Notes: generated by a model not told the origin, from the sequence alone. A stretch of 64,000 bases of DNA from Dolichospermum sp. FACHB-1091 (GCF_014697585.1 NZ_JACJSB010000012.1:1-64000), one strand, 5' to 3'. Shown: positions 47,481 through 56,264, counted from the first letter of the stretch. Made by a program: numbers and translations.

Positions 47481-48950
47481 TTAATTAATTGGTAAATCCC
47501 GGAGATAATAAAAGCGATCTTTTTTCCAATCATCTTCTTTAATTCTTCCCAAATATCCTGTTAATGGTGATGATAGTTCTATTAAAATGTCGTGCATTTC
47601 TTGAATGTTCAATATAGTTTGTGGTGGATTAGAAACATCATAAACACCCTCAATATACTCAATTCCCACTTTTTTGTCAGCCTTTTTAATTAACTGCACT
47701 AAATGCGATCGCAATTTAATCTCTTTTTCTACTTTATCTATATATTCGTTAATTTTATCATCAATTTGTCCTGGTTCTAAGTATTGCTTTAATTCAATTA
47801 AGTTTATCGCACCGGGATATTTTGCTTTGAGTTCAACTAATTTTTGTAATGTCATAGCTTTGATAATACTGACTTTAGAGATTTGAGCAGATTCTTTCAA
47901 ATTTTTAGTAGGTTCACCAGGTCCAATAATTAACCGCACAGCTTGAAGATAATTTTCTTGAAGATGTCTTTTACCAATTCTATCTAATTCTCCTACTGTG
48001 TTATGAGGAATGCTTTTACCTGCTTTACATTCGCAAACTAAAGAATAAGGTTGTGAACAATATAAATCTAAACCTCCAGCACCACCTTTGTGATCTTCCT
48101 CTACTTTAAATCCTAAAAAATTAAAGCTTTTGCGTGTAACAATTTCAAAATTTGTACCTGCTTGATAGTTGCTTATAGTATCATCTTTTTCTATACTTCT
48201 ATCTCCTAATGTTGTAATTGTTTTTATCCAATCTAAACTTTTATCTAATTTTGGAATAGGTGGAACACTATACCAGCCTAAAAATTGCTTAATGTCATGA
48301 TTTAGATTTTCAATATCTCGATTAGTTTCTGAAATATTTTCACATTTAAACTGTAAAGCTTCTATATTTTGGTATGGAGAAATATTTCCAGATAAAATTA
48401 GGCTTTTCCGTTGGCTAAAACTAGAATCAGAAACTACAGAAATATCATTTTCATTTGCATTGCTTATTATATCCTCTGATTTAGTCCAATAAAATGAACC
48501 TGTATCTGTTGGTGTATTAACTATGCAAGGTTTAGAAAGATGATAAACTCGCAATATCAACAACTTGAGAACTTTCTGCTGTTCAAATATATTTTCTAAA
48601 GCACTCAAATTCCAAATTGTTGATTGTGCAACTTTCGGTAAAAGATCCTTTTGATCAGGATTAATACGCCATTGATATTCACAACGCGCCCAAAATTTAA
48701 GATGAATAGGGTATGTTGAATATTTAGCCCAGGAATTTCTAGCTTTTGCTAAATACTCAGGTTGATAATATTCCTCTAAACTGAGGTTATTTGGGAGTTG
48801 TTGAGATGGATATAACCAAGATGCTTTACCTTCAGGTTGAAACTGTTTAAAAGGTACTACAATCAATTTTCCCAAAGCCAGCATTTCCACATCAAAAGCT
48901 GGTAATTGAATTCCATTTATTATTTGAATACTCATATCACACCGGCGCAC
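47481..48950 (-). CDS. DUF1802 family protein with PD-(D/E)xK nuclease core
   Basis: A 489-residue protein resembling the cyanobacterial DUF1802 family. The C-terminal half has a restriction-endonuclease-like core: E269, G-G-A-G-G-L-D295 and E307-C-K309 (VCECKAG). The N-terminal part (residues 8-230) is the DUF1802-specific region (LPAFDVEMLALGKLIVVP...). The end STPLTGYLGRIKEDDW-type stretch (LSSPLTGYLGRIKEDDW) is also family-like. It overlaps the upstream ATPase gene by 14 bases (48937-48950), so the two are coupled. The likely start is M6 (MSIQIING). A DNA-cleaving role partnered with the ATPase is inferred. Confidence 0.68.
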   Translation of the reverse strand: MRRCDMSIQIINGIQLPAFDVEMLALGKLIVVPFKQFQPEGKASWLYPSQQLPNNLSLEEYYQPEYLAKARNSWAKYSTYPIHLKFWARCEYQWRINPDQKDLLPKVAQSTIWNLSALENIFEQQKVLKLLILRVYHLSKPCIVNTPTDTGSFYWTKSEDIISNANENDISVVSDSSFSQRKSLILSGNISPYQNIEALQFKCENISETNRDIENLNHDIKQFLGWYSVPPIPKLDKSLDWIKTITTLGDRSIEKDDTISNYQAGTNFEIVTRKSFNFLGFKVEEDHKGGAGGLDLYCSQPYSLVCECKAGKSIPHNTVGELDRIGKRHLQENYLQAVRLIIGPGEPTKNLKESAQISKVSIIKAMTLQKLVELKAKYPGAINLIELKQYLEPGQIDDKINEYIDKVEKEIKLRSHLVQLIKKADKKVGIEYIEGVYDVSNPPQTILNIQEMHDILIELSSPLTGYLGRIKEDDWKKDRFYYLRDLPIN

Positions 48951-50727
48951 TCAAAATTTCACAAATTAATAGATTATCAGCAGCAAGACCTAAATCTTTC
49001 ACAAATTGTTTTACTTCTTCTTTAGTAAATCCATAGTCTTCAGATTGTTCATAAATTTTCTGAATCGCTACTAGAGGTTTCATATCATTTTTTTTCAAAA
49101 CCACTACTTCACCTCCCTGTTCTTTTTCCAGTTTTTCTTTTAGCGCATATCCAATTTTCCAACTTCTCGGAACATCACTAGAACGGATTAAACAACCACG
49201 AGTAAGTCCGTATTTATCGTAGTTTACTAATCTCGTCATTACTGCATTAAATGTTTTACCATTTGTTGTTTCACATATTCTTACCCCAATTTTTACCTCG
49301 CATATATTCAAGCAGTCATAACCATAGATAATAAAATGTAAATCATGTATTGCATCAGAAACTTTTTTAACTTCTTGAATTACTACATTTTCTGTACCAC
49401 CATTAGGAATCATAGTCATAGCACAGAAAATTATTGCTGCTAATTGATCATCATCTTTCATGGGTATACGAATGCGTTTAAGTAACTCCTGGTACTTCTC
49501 CAAAAAAGTTTTCTTCTTATCTATTACTTTTTCAAATTCATCAGCACACCATGTCATCAGAGAACGCGCACCAGCGGATTCACTAGCAATATGTTTGATT
49601 TTACTTTCTTCAAAGGGATATAAATGAGGATAATCTTCAGAGTTGAGATTATTTTTTTTATAAAACAAATCTAGTCTGAGTTTAACCAATTCTATAGTCT
49701 GTTCAGTAGTAGGTGGTTTAGCTCTAACTGATCTTTGACCAACTCGATCTGGGATACCACTTCCCATTTGTTCAATTTGTATCCATGTGTCACTAATAAC
49801 GCAGCAAATGAGAATTACATTAGTACATTTAAGATAAATTTGATCGATACATTTAGCAACATTTTGAGCAGGACTATCTCCAGAATCATTATCAGTACCA
49901 GCACTATCTAGTTGATCAAAACAAATTAAAACTGGCAATGATGCTATTTCAGCTAATTTACAAATTTGTTGCATCATCCAGATAGATTTGTCTTCTTGTA
50001 AATCAACTGAAAATTCAGGTAATCCTAATTTTTTAATTTCTGAATGATCCTCACCTTTAATCCAGGCTAAAGCAATTTGAGCATCTTTGACATTTTTCAA
50101 CAACAAAAATAATATTGCTCTGAGAAAATTGAAATCAATTCCAGTTTGATTTTCTAAGATTGCTTCCACCAATTCATCAAAAAAGCCTGATAGAGTAGCT
50201 TTACTTTGACTAGCTACAATATATTTTCGTAACTCATCAGGTGAATTACATTTTTCAATATATGAGCGATATTTATCCTCAAACTCTGATCCTTTTAAAG
50301 TATTAATCGCTGCTGCTGCTAATTTCTGCCATTGGGTAATTCCTTGACTATCTTGATGGGTAAAACTATCAGCCAAGTAAAAACGTACATGAGAATTAAT
50401 TCGTTTAGGATTAGCATAAGGACCAATATAGGCGAAAACTGAACCTCCTTCTTGTGTTATTTTTTTCCATAACCTATGGATAATATGACTTTTACCAGTA
50501 CCTCTATCACCTTTAATTGCAATTCCAATTTTAGGAGAATATTTTTGACGTACTTCAGTAATTGCATCAAAAATTCTTTCATCAATATGTTGATTAAGTC
50601 CAGGTAAATCATGAATAACAACATCGCCCCAAACTGCATCCTCAGAAATTACTGGAATCGAACTAAAAGGATTTACAGATTTTTGACGTGCTTGTTCAAA
50701 TAAGGCATATATATCTGTGTTTGACAT
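48937..50727 (-). CDS. P-loop ATPase (AAA/STAND-like)
   Basis: A 596-residue ATPase. Walker A is GDRGTGKSH (K79), Walker B LPVLICFDQLDS (D271, D274), and a later helical lid-like region (SAGARSLMTWCADEFEK) resembles Orc1/AAA-type ATPases. The C-terminal part (about 430-596) is of mixed alpha/beta type (VKIGVRICETTNGKTFNAV...) with a possible helical end. The gene sits between a small upstream gene (23-base gap) and the DUF1802 nuclease (14-base overlap). It probably energises or controls the nuclease; no known defence family was recognised. Confidence 0.72.
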   Translation of the reverse strand: MSNTDIYALFEQARQKSVNPFSSIPVISEDAVWGDVVIHDLPGLNQHIDERIFDAITEVRQKYSPKIGIAIKGDRGTGKSHIIHRLWKKITQEGGSVFAYIGPYANPKRINSHVRFYLADSFTHQDSQGITQWQKLAAAAINTLKGSEFEDKYRSYIEKCNSPDELRKYIVASQSKATLSGFFDELVEAILENQTGIDFNFLRAILFLLLKNVKDAQIALAWIKGEDHSEIKKLGLPEFSVDLQEDKSIWMMQQICKLAEIASLPVLICFDQLDSAGTDNDSGDSPAQNVAKCIDQIYLKCTNVILICCVISDTWIQIEQMGSGIPDRVGQRSVRAKPPTTEQTIELVKLRLDLFYKKNNLNSEDYPHLYPFEESKIKHIASESAGARSLMTWCADEFEKVIDKKKTFLEKYQELLKRIRIPMKDDDQLAAIIFCAMTMIPNGGTENVVIQEVKKVSDAIHDLHFIIYGYDCLNICEVKIGVRICETTNGKTFNAVMTRLVNYDKYGLTRGCLIRSSDVPRSWKIGYALKEKLEKEQGGEVVVLKKNDMKPLVAIQKIYEQSEDYGFTKEEVKQFVKDLGLAADNLLICEILSAPV

Positions 50728-50750
50728 GATTTTTCTCTACTTTACTTTTA

Positions 50751-51434
50751 TCAAGGTTTACTAGCGAAGAATAAAAGACCTCTAATTTCACTATTGATAG
50801 AGTCTTGTTTCTGTTCTTCAGTTGCTCCCCGTGCTTCTCCACTTTGGAGATATAATAATTGCTCTGCTTGCATATCCATGATCCAAGTATTAAATTGATC
50901 ACGTTGTAACCGATTTCCTACCTCTTTGCGTATTTGCCAAATAGGAACTAACCCAGCATGACTATAGCTTCTGTCTAACTTGTCAAATAAATCAAGAATC
51001 TCTAATTTAAACTCTTCATAAGAAGCAATTACCTCAACCTTAACCCCATTATCTAATACGACGGTCTTGTTTACAACCACATCAACCTGACGAAACCACC
51101 GCAATAACGCATTAGCTACCCACGTCCCTATAGTCTTACCTGATTCAAACTCAAACTCATCACTACGCAAACCAGCACCTAACACATCTAAACCTATTGG
51201 TGAATTGAGAGTATAACTAATTGCCGATCCTTTTTTAAGGATAGTAATAGCTCCCTGCCCTTGCAAATCCTCTAAAATGCCTTGATAGTCGGTTATTTTT
51301 TGACCCTTAGACACCACCCGCTTGCTTAATTTACCCTTAGCTACCTTCTGTTCATTTGCTCCTAATTCCCACAATGCAAGCAGTAAGCGAGTTTTAGCGT
51401 AACTCCCCTGTAAATCCTGATTCTTTGAACTCAT
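50751..51434 (-). CDS. Hypothetical protein, possible winged-helix, first gene of ATPase/nuclease unit
   Basis: A 227-residue protein. The N-terminal part (LLLALWELGANEQKVAKGKL... YQGILEDLQGQGAITILKKG) has the helix-helix-strand spacing of a winged-helix domain (about residues 15-75); the rest (about 85-227) is helical with a WQIRKEVGNRL-like second possible winged helix. It is upstream of the ATPase with a 23-base gap, and its promoter should lie in 51435-51580. It may bind DNA, as sensor or as repressor of the unit. No family name can be given. Confidence 0.6.
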   Translation of the reverse strand: MSSKNQDLQGSYAKTRLLLALWELGANEQKVAKGKLSKRVVSKGQKITDYQGILEDLQGQGAITILKKGSAISYTLNSPIGLDVLGAGLRSDEFEFESGKTIGTWVANALLRWFRQVDVVVNKTVVLDNGVKVEVIASYEEFKLEILDLFDKLDRSYSHAGLVPIWQIRKEVGNRLQRDQFNTWIMDMQAEQLLYLQSGEARGATEEQKQDSINSEIRGLLFFASKP

Positions 51435-51582
51435 GATGATGTGTGTTAAATGACTGAATTATTATAATAAGGATTGTGTTTTTTATGCAACCACAGCTAA
51501 AATATCGTTAATTTTCTCAATATTCGTGACATATCGCTGAAAATTATAAAAACAGAAATAAACCGTAAATATACGTAATTAA

Positions 51583-51611
51583 ATCCCCGACCTCTTGAAG
51601 AAGTCGGGGAT
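51583..51611 (-). terminator. Terminator-like hairpin after ndhO
   Basis: 'atccccgac' and 'gtcggggat' (51583-51591 and 51603-51611) form a 9-bp stem; the inner part pairs imperfectly. It lies 22 bases after the ndhO stop on the minus strand and is followed, on that strand, by 'ttaatta'. Confidence 0.6.
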
Positions 51612-51632
51612 CTGGAGAGGACTTGAGAGTGA

Positions 51633-51848
51633 TTAAACGAACTCTTCCAACTGTTCTAATTTTAACCAAATATTTGGCGTTGGTACTCTTCCAAACTTAA
51701 CCAAAGCATAGTCACCCTTGATATCAACAACTTCCCCTTGAGTTTCAAATAAATAACTAGGAAAGCGGGAATCACTAGCTTTAGCTTCCAGACTATTTTC
51801 CAACTTTTCCCGAATAGCGCGAACCATATTCCCTTTTTTCACAGCCAT
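51633..51848 (-). CDS. ndhO: NAD(P)H-quinone oxidoreductase subunit O (NdhO)
   Basis: A 71-residue subunit specific to the cyanobacterial/plastid NDH-1 complex. Family stretches: [29 protein letters not shown] and [21 protein letters not shown] with [14 protein letters not shown]. NdhO sits on the peripheral arm near NdhI and modulates cyclic electron flow. Complete length, own terminator. Confidence 0.96.
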   Translation of the reverse strand: MAVKKGNMVRAIREKLENSLEAKASDSRFPSYLFETQGEVVDIKGDYALVKFGRVPTPNIWLKLEQLEEFV

Positions 51849-52029
51849 AAGTTACCTTCGTTCCAAAATAAACGCTTTTACTTAAAATTTTATCTTGTAA
51901 CTCAAACCCAAGGCTAATTTCTTTCATTAAAACACACAGCCGCCCAGGTTCAAGTTAGCGGTTTCATAGAAAATCTAAGCATTTTCAACGTTATGACCAC
52001 CACCACGTAGCCTGGTCTAAATTGGAGAT

Positions 52030-52296
52030 CTAGATAGTTTCCAGTTCAAAATCGCGTAAATGAGCTTTGAATTTTTTACTAAATTGAACTAAAATTGGGA
52101 AGTTGGCACTGACAGGTCTATTGTTCCACTGAGTGACAATAGCTACTACTTCTCCTTCTTCACCTTTGATGTCAAAACCGCTAGAGCGATGTTCAGGATG
52201 ATGATAAACTACTACTGATTCTTTGACACGCACGCGATCGCCCACTTTCATAATATCATTTGTATTTAAGTTTTGTTTTTCCACAACCATCTCCAC
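52030..52296 (-). CDS. ftrV: Ferredoxin-thioredoxin reductase variable (alpha) chain
   Basis: An 88-residue SH3-barrel protein, the variable chain that with the catalytic FtrC passes electrons from ferredoxin to thioredoxin. Family stretches: KVGDRVRVKESVVVYHHPEH, GEEGEVVAIVTQW and SANFPILVQFSKKFKAHLR. The first 15 residues precede the usual start; M16 (MKVGDRV, at 52251) is an alternative start. A TATACT at 52348-52353 on the minus strand may be its -10 box. Confidence 0.93.
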   Translation of the reverse strand: MEMVVEKQNLNTNDIMKVGDRVRVKESVVVYHHPEHRSSGFDIKGEEGEVVAIVTQWNNRPVSANFPILVQFSKKFKAHLRDFELETI

Positions 52297-52574
52297 AACT
52301 ACTTTGACCGAATTTGCTTTTCAGCTATAGATGGCTAGGGCAAATTCAGTATAATTTAACTACAAACCCAATTTTACAACAAAAAGTAAAAAAAATAAGA
52401 GCGAAAAAATAATCAAATCAATCAAAAAATAGTTCATGTATTAGAAGCTTGAATTTAGATAGTCTTAGCAAAGAAGCGCCGGCTGATAAATAGGATTTGC
52501 TGATAGCTTGCGTGGCGTAGCCATAAAAGTTATCAGTGAGGACAGGGAAGAAGTAAAAGGCACGGGTTATCTGT

Positions 52575-52596
52575 TGTGGAAACAAATTTTTCCACA
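52575..52596. promoter_or_regulatory. Inverted DnaA-box-like pair
   Basis: 'tgtggaaac' (52575-52583) and 'ttttccaca' (52588-52596) face each other with four bases between them. TTTTCCACA is the cyanobacterial-type DnaA box. A third box, 'tgtggaaaa', is at 53004-53012 inside the hetP-like gene. May equally be a simple stem-loop (8 bp, 6-base loop). Confidence 0.35.
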
Positions 52597-52764
52597 GTCA
52601 CAGGAAATATTCTTACTTTTAAGTCCTCACCACCCAAAAACCTGAGACTTTTTGGAACGAAAAAAGGATAAAAGCTTTATCTGCTATTCCTTTTAGATTT
52701 CTTGATTAAGTCCTAAATATGGGGAAAATCCCCAAAAACCATCCCATCATTCTTATTGACAAAC

Positions 52765-52769
52765 GGAAG
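52765..52769 (+). promoter_or_regulatory. Ribosome binding site deciding the hetP-like start
   Basis: GGAAG, seven bases before the ATG at 52777. This favours that ATG over the TTG at 52756. Confidence 0.6.
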
Positions 52770-52776
52770 AACAATT

Positions 52777-53055
52777 ATGAACCAAAATATTACTGGGTAT
52801 AATCCATCTATCAGTACAAAGATCAAGACTGACCAAATAGAACAAATAATTAAAGCGATTATAGGCGGAAAATATTCTTGGGCTTGTGTTTTGGTTTTAC
52901 AATTTTCTGGTTACAACCCTACAGACTATATACCCTATCGTACATATATCAGATTACTTAAAACTAACCGCTTGCTCGGTAATTCTCAACAAAATAAGCC
53001 ACCTGTGGAAAAAGTTGACAGGTTTGATGTCAAATCAAAGTGGCTGCGGTTTTGA
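52777..53055 (+). CDS. HetP family heterocyst-commitment protein
   Basis: From the ATG at 52777 the protein has 92 residues. The HetP core is clear: DQIEQIIKAIIGGKYSWACV, LQFSGYNPTDYIPYRTYIRL. HetP and its homologues in Anabaena control the commitment of cells to heterocyst formation, HetP promoting and some homologues inhibiting it. Whether this is HetP itself or an inhibitory homologue is not decided. Downstream, the TrpC-like gene starts 29 bases before this gene's stop in another frame. Confidence 0.88.
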   Translation: MNQNITGYNPSISTKIKTDQIEQIIKAIIGGKYSWACVLVLQFSGYNPTDYIPYRTYIRLLKTNRLLGNSQQNKPPVEKVDRFDVKSKWLRF

Positions 53056-53971
53056 ACAAAGAAAAAGGAAGGGTGAAGTTTTAGAAAAAATAATTCGTCA
53101 CCATTGTCCAGATTTTATCATCTATCCAATTACAATTTATAATCCTCAAATGCAAGCAATTCTCAAAGAAATTGTGTGGCATAAAAAACTAGAAGTTGCA
53201 CAAATGCAGCAAGATATGTCTTGGGCTTCCTTGCAACGTCAGTTAACTGCTGCTCCTACTGTGCGGGACTTTTTCACGGCTTTGCAGCAGAGTATTTATA
53301 AACCTAGTTTAATTGCAGAAGTGAGAAAAGTATCTCTTTATCAAAGTGTAATTAAACAAGATTTTGAGCCGATTACTATTGCTCAAGCTTATAAACGTGG
53401 AGGAGCATCTTGTATATCTGTTGTGACTGATCAAAAGTTTTTTCAAGGTGGTTTTGATCATTTACGTGCTATCAGATATCGGGTAGCATTACCTTTACTC
53501 TGCAAAGATTTTATCATTGATCCTTGCCAAATTTATTTAGCGCGTTCCGCTGGTGCAGATGCGGTATTATTAATCGCTGCTATTCTTGCAGATAAAGACC
53601 TAAAAAACTTTTTACGAGTAATTCACTACTTAGGAATGAATGCTGTAATCCAAGTTCATAATTTAACTGATTTGGATAGAGTTCTCGAATTGGAAGATAT
53701 ACGGATAATTTCGATTAATAATCAGAATTTAAGTGATTCAACCATCAATATTAACACCACTCAGGAATTATTAGCAGCGAGGAAATCCCAACTCCAAAAG
53801 TTAGGAATTTTAGTGATTAGTGAATCAGGAATAGAAACACCTGATGATTTATCTTTAGTTGCTGACGCTGGGGTACAAACAGTGATTATGGGAGAATCTT
53901 TATTGAAAGAAAGTGATTTAGAAGTAGCTGTTAGAAATCTACTTCAATCTAAATTTCCCATTCATCATTAG
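53027..53971 (+). CDS. Indole-3-glycerol phosphate synthase (TrpC) paralogue with altered active site
   Basis: From ATG 53027 (MSNQSGCGF) the protein has 314 residues and the IGPS barrel: NPQMQAILKEIVWHKKLEVAQM, LIAEVRKVS, LLCKDFIID, VIQVHNL, ISINNQNL, ISESGI and GESLL. Compared with Sulfolobus IGPS, E51 (here E98), K110 (K160), N180 (N231/232) and S211 (S267) are kept. The catalytic K53 is replaced by Arg (R100), the SPS of the phosphate loop is SLY and E159 is Gln (Q209). It may be inactive or do another reaction. Overlaps the hetP-like gene by 29 bases. Confidence 0.8.
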   Translation: MSNQSGCGFEQRKRKGEVLEKIIRHHCPDFIIYPITIYNPQMQAILKEIVWHKKLEVAQMQQDMSWASLQRQLTAAPTVRDFFTALQQSIYKPSLIAEVRKVSLYQSVIKQDFEPITIAQAYKRGGASCISVVTDQKFFQGGFDHLRAIRYRVALPLLCKDFIIDPCQIYLARSAGADAVLLIAAILADKDLKNFLRVIHYLGMNAVIQVHNLTDLDRVLELEDIRIISINNQNLSDSTININTTQELLAARKSQLQKLGILVISESGIETPDDLSLVADAGVQTVIMGESLLKESDLEVAVRNLLQSKFPIHH

Positions 53972-53977
53972 GATTTT

Positions 53978-53998
53978 AAACCCATGAAGATGGGTTTT
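53978..53998 (+). terminator. Terminator-like hairpin after the TrpC-like gene
   Basis: 'aaaccca' and 'tgggttt' (7 bp, 6-base loop) followed by a T. It lies just after the stop codon; only short T-run. Confidence 0.45.
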
Positions 53999-54041
53999 GT
54001 CTGTATAGCCGCGACTTCTAGTCGTCCAGACCTATCAGCTA

Positions 54042-55082
54042 CTATAACAAAGGTTTCCACCAATCACGATTACTAAGATACCATTCTACAGTTAAACGTA
54101 AACCTTCAGCAATGGTGACAGATGGAGTCCAACCCAATTCTGTTTTCAGCTTATTGGCATTAATAGCATATCTTCGATCATGTCCAGGTCTATCCTTAAC
54201 AAAAGTAATTAATTTTTCCGCTGGATAGACTGGTAAATCTGGTGCTAATTCATTCATAATTTGACATAAATTTTGGACAAGGCTGATATTTTCAACTTCA
54301 TTATTACCCCCAATATTGTAGTTTTCTCCTGGTTTTCCTTGATGAATTACCACATCTAAAGCTTGACAATGATCACCAACATATAACCAATCGCGGACAT
54401 TTTTTCCATCACCGTAAACAGGTAATTTTTTACCTGTTAGAATATTAATACACATCAAAGGAATTAACTTTTCTGGAAATTGAAAAGCACCATAATTATT
54501 GGAGCAATTGGTGATAATTGTGGGTAATTTATAGGTATGATAATAAGCACGAACTAAATGATCACTTCCAGCTTTTGAAGCTGAATAGGGACTATTGGGA
54601 CTATAAGCTGTAGTTTCTGAAAATGCTGGTTCATCTGGGGTGAGACTACCATAAACTTCATCGGTAGAAACATGAAGAAATAGATAATTATCAGGTTGTG
54701 TTTTTGCTTCCCAATGTTGACGAAAAGCTTCTAAAAGGGTAAAAGTTCCCACCACATTAGTTTGGACAAATGCAGCCGGTCCAGTAATAGAACGATCAAC
54801 GTGAGATTCAGCCGCAAAATGGGCTATAGTATCTATATTTTCCTCTAGAAGTAGTTTTTCAACTAAAGAGCGATCGCATATATCTCCCTGGACAAAACGG
54901 AAATTTGCTTTTGATGCAACCGAGGTTAAATTAGAGCGATTTCCAGCGTAGGTAAGAGCATCTAATACCACTAATCTATCATTTGGATAAGTTTGACACC
55001 AATGATGGACGAAATTCGCACCAATAAACCCAGCACCCCCAGTAACCAACAATCGTTTATTCATAAAATTCCTAATTACCAT
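54042..55082 (-). CDS. rfbB: dTDP-glucose 4,6-dehydratase
   Basis: A short-chain dehydrogenase of about 340 residues. NAD-binding motif VTGGAGFIGANF, the active-site stretch HVSTDEVYGSL, and the catalytic Y-x-x-x-K in YSASKAGSDHL. It makes dTDP-4-keto-6-deoxyglucose for surface-sugar (rhamnose etc.) synthesis. M7 (MNKRLLVTGG, 55064) is the likelier start, avoiding an 11-base overlap with the upstream glycosyltransferase gene. Together they suggest a surface polysaccharide function. Confidence 0.95.
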   Translation of the reverse strand: MVIRNFMNKRLLVTGGAGFIGANFVHHWCQTYPNDRLVVLDALTYAGNRSNLTSVASKANFRFVQGDICDRSLVEKLLLEENIDTIAHFAAESHVDRSITGPAAFVQTNVVGTFTLLEAFRQHWEAKTQPDNYLFLHVSTDEVYGSLTPDEPAFSETTAYSPNSPYSASKAGSDHLVRAYYHTYKLPTIITNCSNNYGAFQFPEKLIPLMCINILTGKKLPVYGDGKNVRDWLYVGDHCQALDVVIHQGKPGENYNIGGNNEVENISLVQNLCQIMNELAPDLPVYPAEKLITFVKDRPGHDRRYAINANKLKTELGWTPSVTIAEGLRLTVEWYLSNRDWWKPLL

Positions 55083-56085
55083 GTGAATATTTTTTTTTAA
55101 TTTTAGCAGAAATTCTTTCTACAAATAACTTTGCTAACTGGATTTTTGTTAAATCTGGAATTTTAGTTGAGTAATTATTTTTATGATCAAAGAAATCATT
55201 AATTTCTGATAAAATTACTTTTAGACGTTGAATAATATTGTCCTTTCTATATTCTGCTAAAACTGTTTCCGATAAAGTTGGTAATGTTGTTGCTTCTAGA
55301 ACCTGTAAAATCTTGGCTAAATCATATTCTAAAGCATAACCAGCGATTTTATAACAATTAAAGCCCGGATCTAAATAATCAGATAATCCCCCATTGACAC
55401 TAGAAAAGACGTGACAACCACAAGCTAGGGCTTCCATTGGTTGTAAACCAAATCCTTCACTAACCCCTTGTAATTGCCAATATTCCGCAGAATCATAAAG
55501 GTAAATTTTAGCACGATTAAATAAAACTGGTAAATTTTCCACATAACTATCAACAACCAAGACACGACATTTTTTTTTCAAAGCGGGAATTAAAGACTTA
55601 ATTAAATATTGAGAAGATTTTCGAGTTTGGACTAAAACATCAATATCTCGACTTTGATGTAAATTAGTAAATTCCTCACTAATTTGATTTGGTAAATAAT
55701 AAATCAGAGAATGTGGTGATTTTTGTCCCCAATAACCCAGAGTATTTCTACTAACCGTAATTATGGGAATATTAGATGGTAAATCAATCTTATAACCGGC
55801 ACTGTGAGCATGATAAATCAGATTATATCTTCCCAACTTAGCAGCCAATTTAGCAACATCAAATCCCCAGCTAATTACAAAAATGAAATCATCTAAATTT
55901 TCTAAAATTTTCTCTCGTAATAAATCATCTAAAAACAACTTACCAGATTCTTTTTGACGATAAGTAACCACCTCAGCAGAGCAAAATTCTCGAACCAAAT
56001 TAACGGTTTTCAACTCTGCCCAAAGACCACCACAAGCAAACCTACCATCTGTACCCGGAACTAAAAAGTAAAGCTTTCTCATCAT
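55072..56085 (-). CDS. Glycosyltransferase (GT-B/GT4-like)
   Basis: A 337-residue protein with a GT-B-like pattern: PGTDGRFACGGLWAELKTVN at the start and the C-terminal donor site GFGLQPMEALACGCHVFSS followed by NGGLSDYL. The EGFGLQPMEALACG stretch is the family 4 E-x-F/G-x-x-x-x-x-E type motif for NDP-sugar binding. It is upstream of rfbB on the same strand. The sugar and acceptor are unknown. Confidence 0.82.
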   Translation of the reverse strand: MMRKLYFLVPGTDGRFACGGLWAELKTVNLVREFCSAEVVTYRQKESGKLFLDDLLREKILENLDDFIFVISWGFDVAKLAAKLGRYNLIYHAHSAGYKIDLPSNIPIITVSRNTLGYWGQKSPHSLIYYLPNQISEEFTNLHQSRDIDVLVQTRKSSQYLIKSLIPALKKKCRVLVVDSYVENLPVLFNRAKIYLYDSAEYWQLQGVSEGFGLQPMEALACGCHVFSSVNGGLSDYLDPGFNCYKIAGYALEYDLAKILQVLEATTLPTLSETVLAEYRKDNIIQRLKVILSEINDFFDHKNNYSTKIPDLTKIQLAKLFVERISAKIKKKYSHGN

Positions 56086-56148
56086 ACTAAATATCTAATT
56101 TTAGATTTTATAAAAAGTGTAAGTCCAAAAGTTTCTTCATTCTTCTTT

Positions 56149-56255
56149 CTTCGTGTTCTTCGTGCCTTCGTGGTTCATTCTTAATTCTTAATTCTTAATT
56201 CTTAATTCTTCCTTCTTCATTCTTCCTTCTTCATTCTTAATTCTTCCTTCTTCAT
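56149..56255. repeat. Dispersed repeat and heptamer array
   Basis: The 'cgtgttcttcgtgccttcgt' block (56157-56176) is a copy of the repeat seen near 800-847, followed by (ttaattc)n at about 56178-56208 and 'cttcctt'/'ttcttca' units to 56255. It separates the glycosyltransferase from the next minus-strand gene. Confidence 0.75.
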
Positions 56256-56264
56256 TCCTCACTC

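Larger units (their letters stand above)
52297..52776. other. Intergenic region upstream of the hetP-like gene
   Basis: 480 bases with no gene. It contains a repeat phrase 'ttgctgatagcttgcgtggc' (52497-52516), related to one at 57026-57050, and an inverted pair 'tgtggaaa' (52575-52582) and 'tttccaca' (52589-52596) that also look like DnaA boxes (TTTTCCACA). The promoter for the divergent ftrV is near 52350; for the hetP-like gene none was assigned. Confidence 0.5.

Noticed and set aside
47285-47533. 82-codon minus-strand frame
   Set aside because: It overlaps the DUF1802 gene end and includes both arms of the hairpin at 47321-47358.
52488-53055. Candidate replication origin near DnaA-like boxes
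   Set aside because: Only three boxes, no dnaA/dnaN, no clear AT-rich unwinding repeats; too weak for an origin call.
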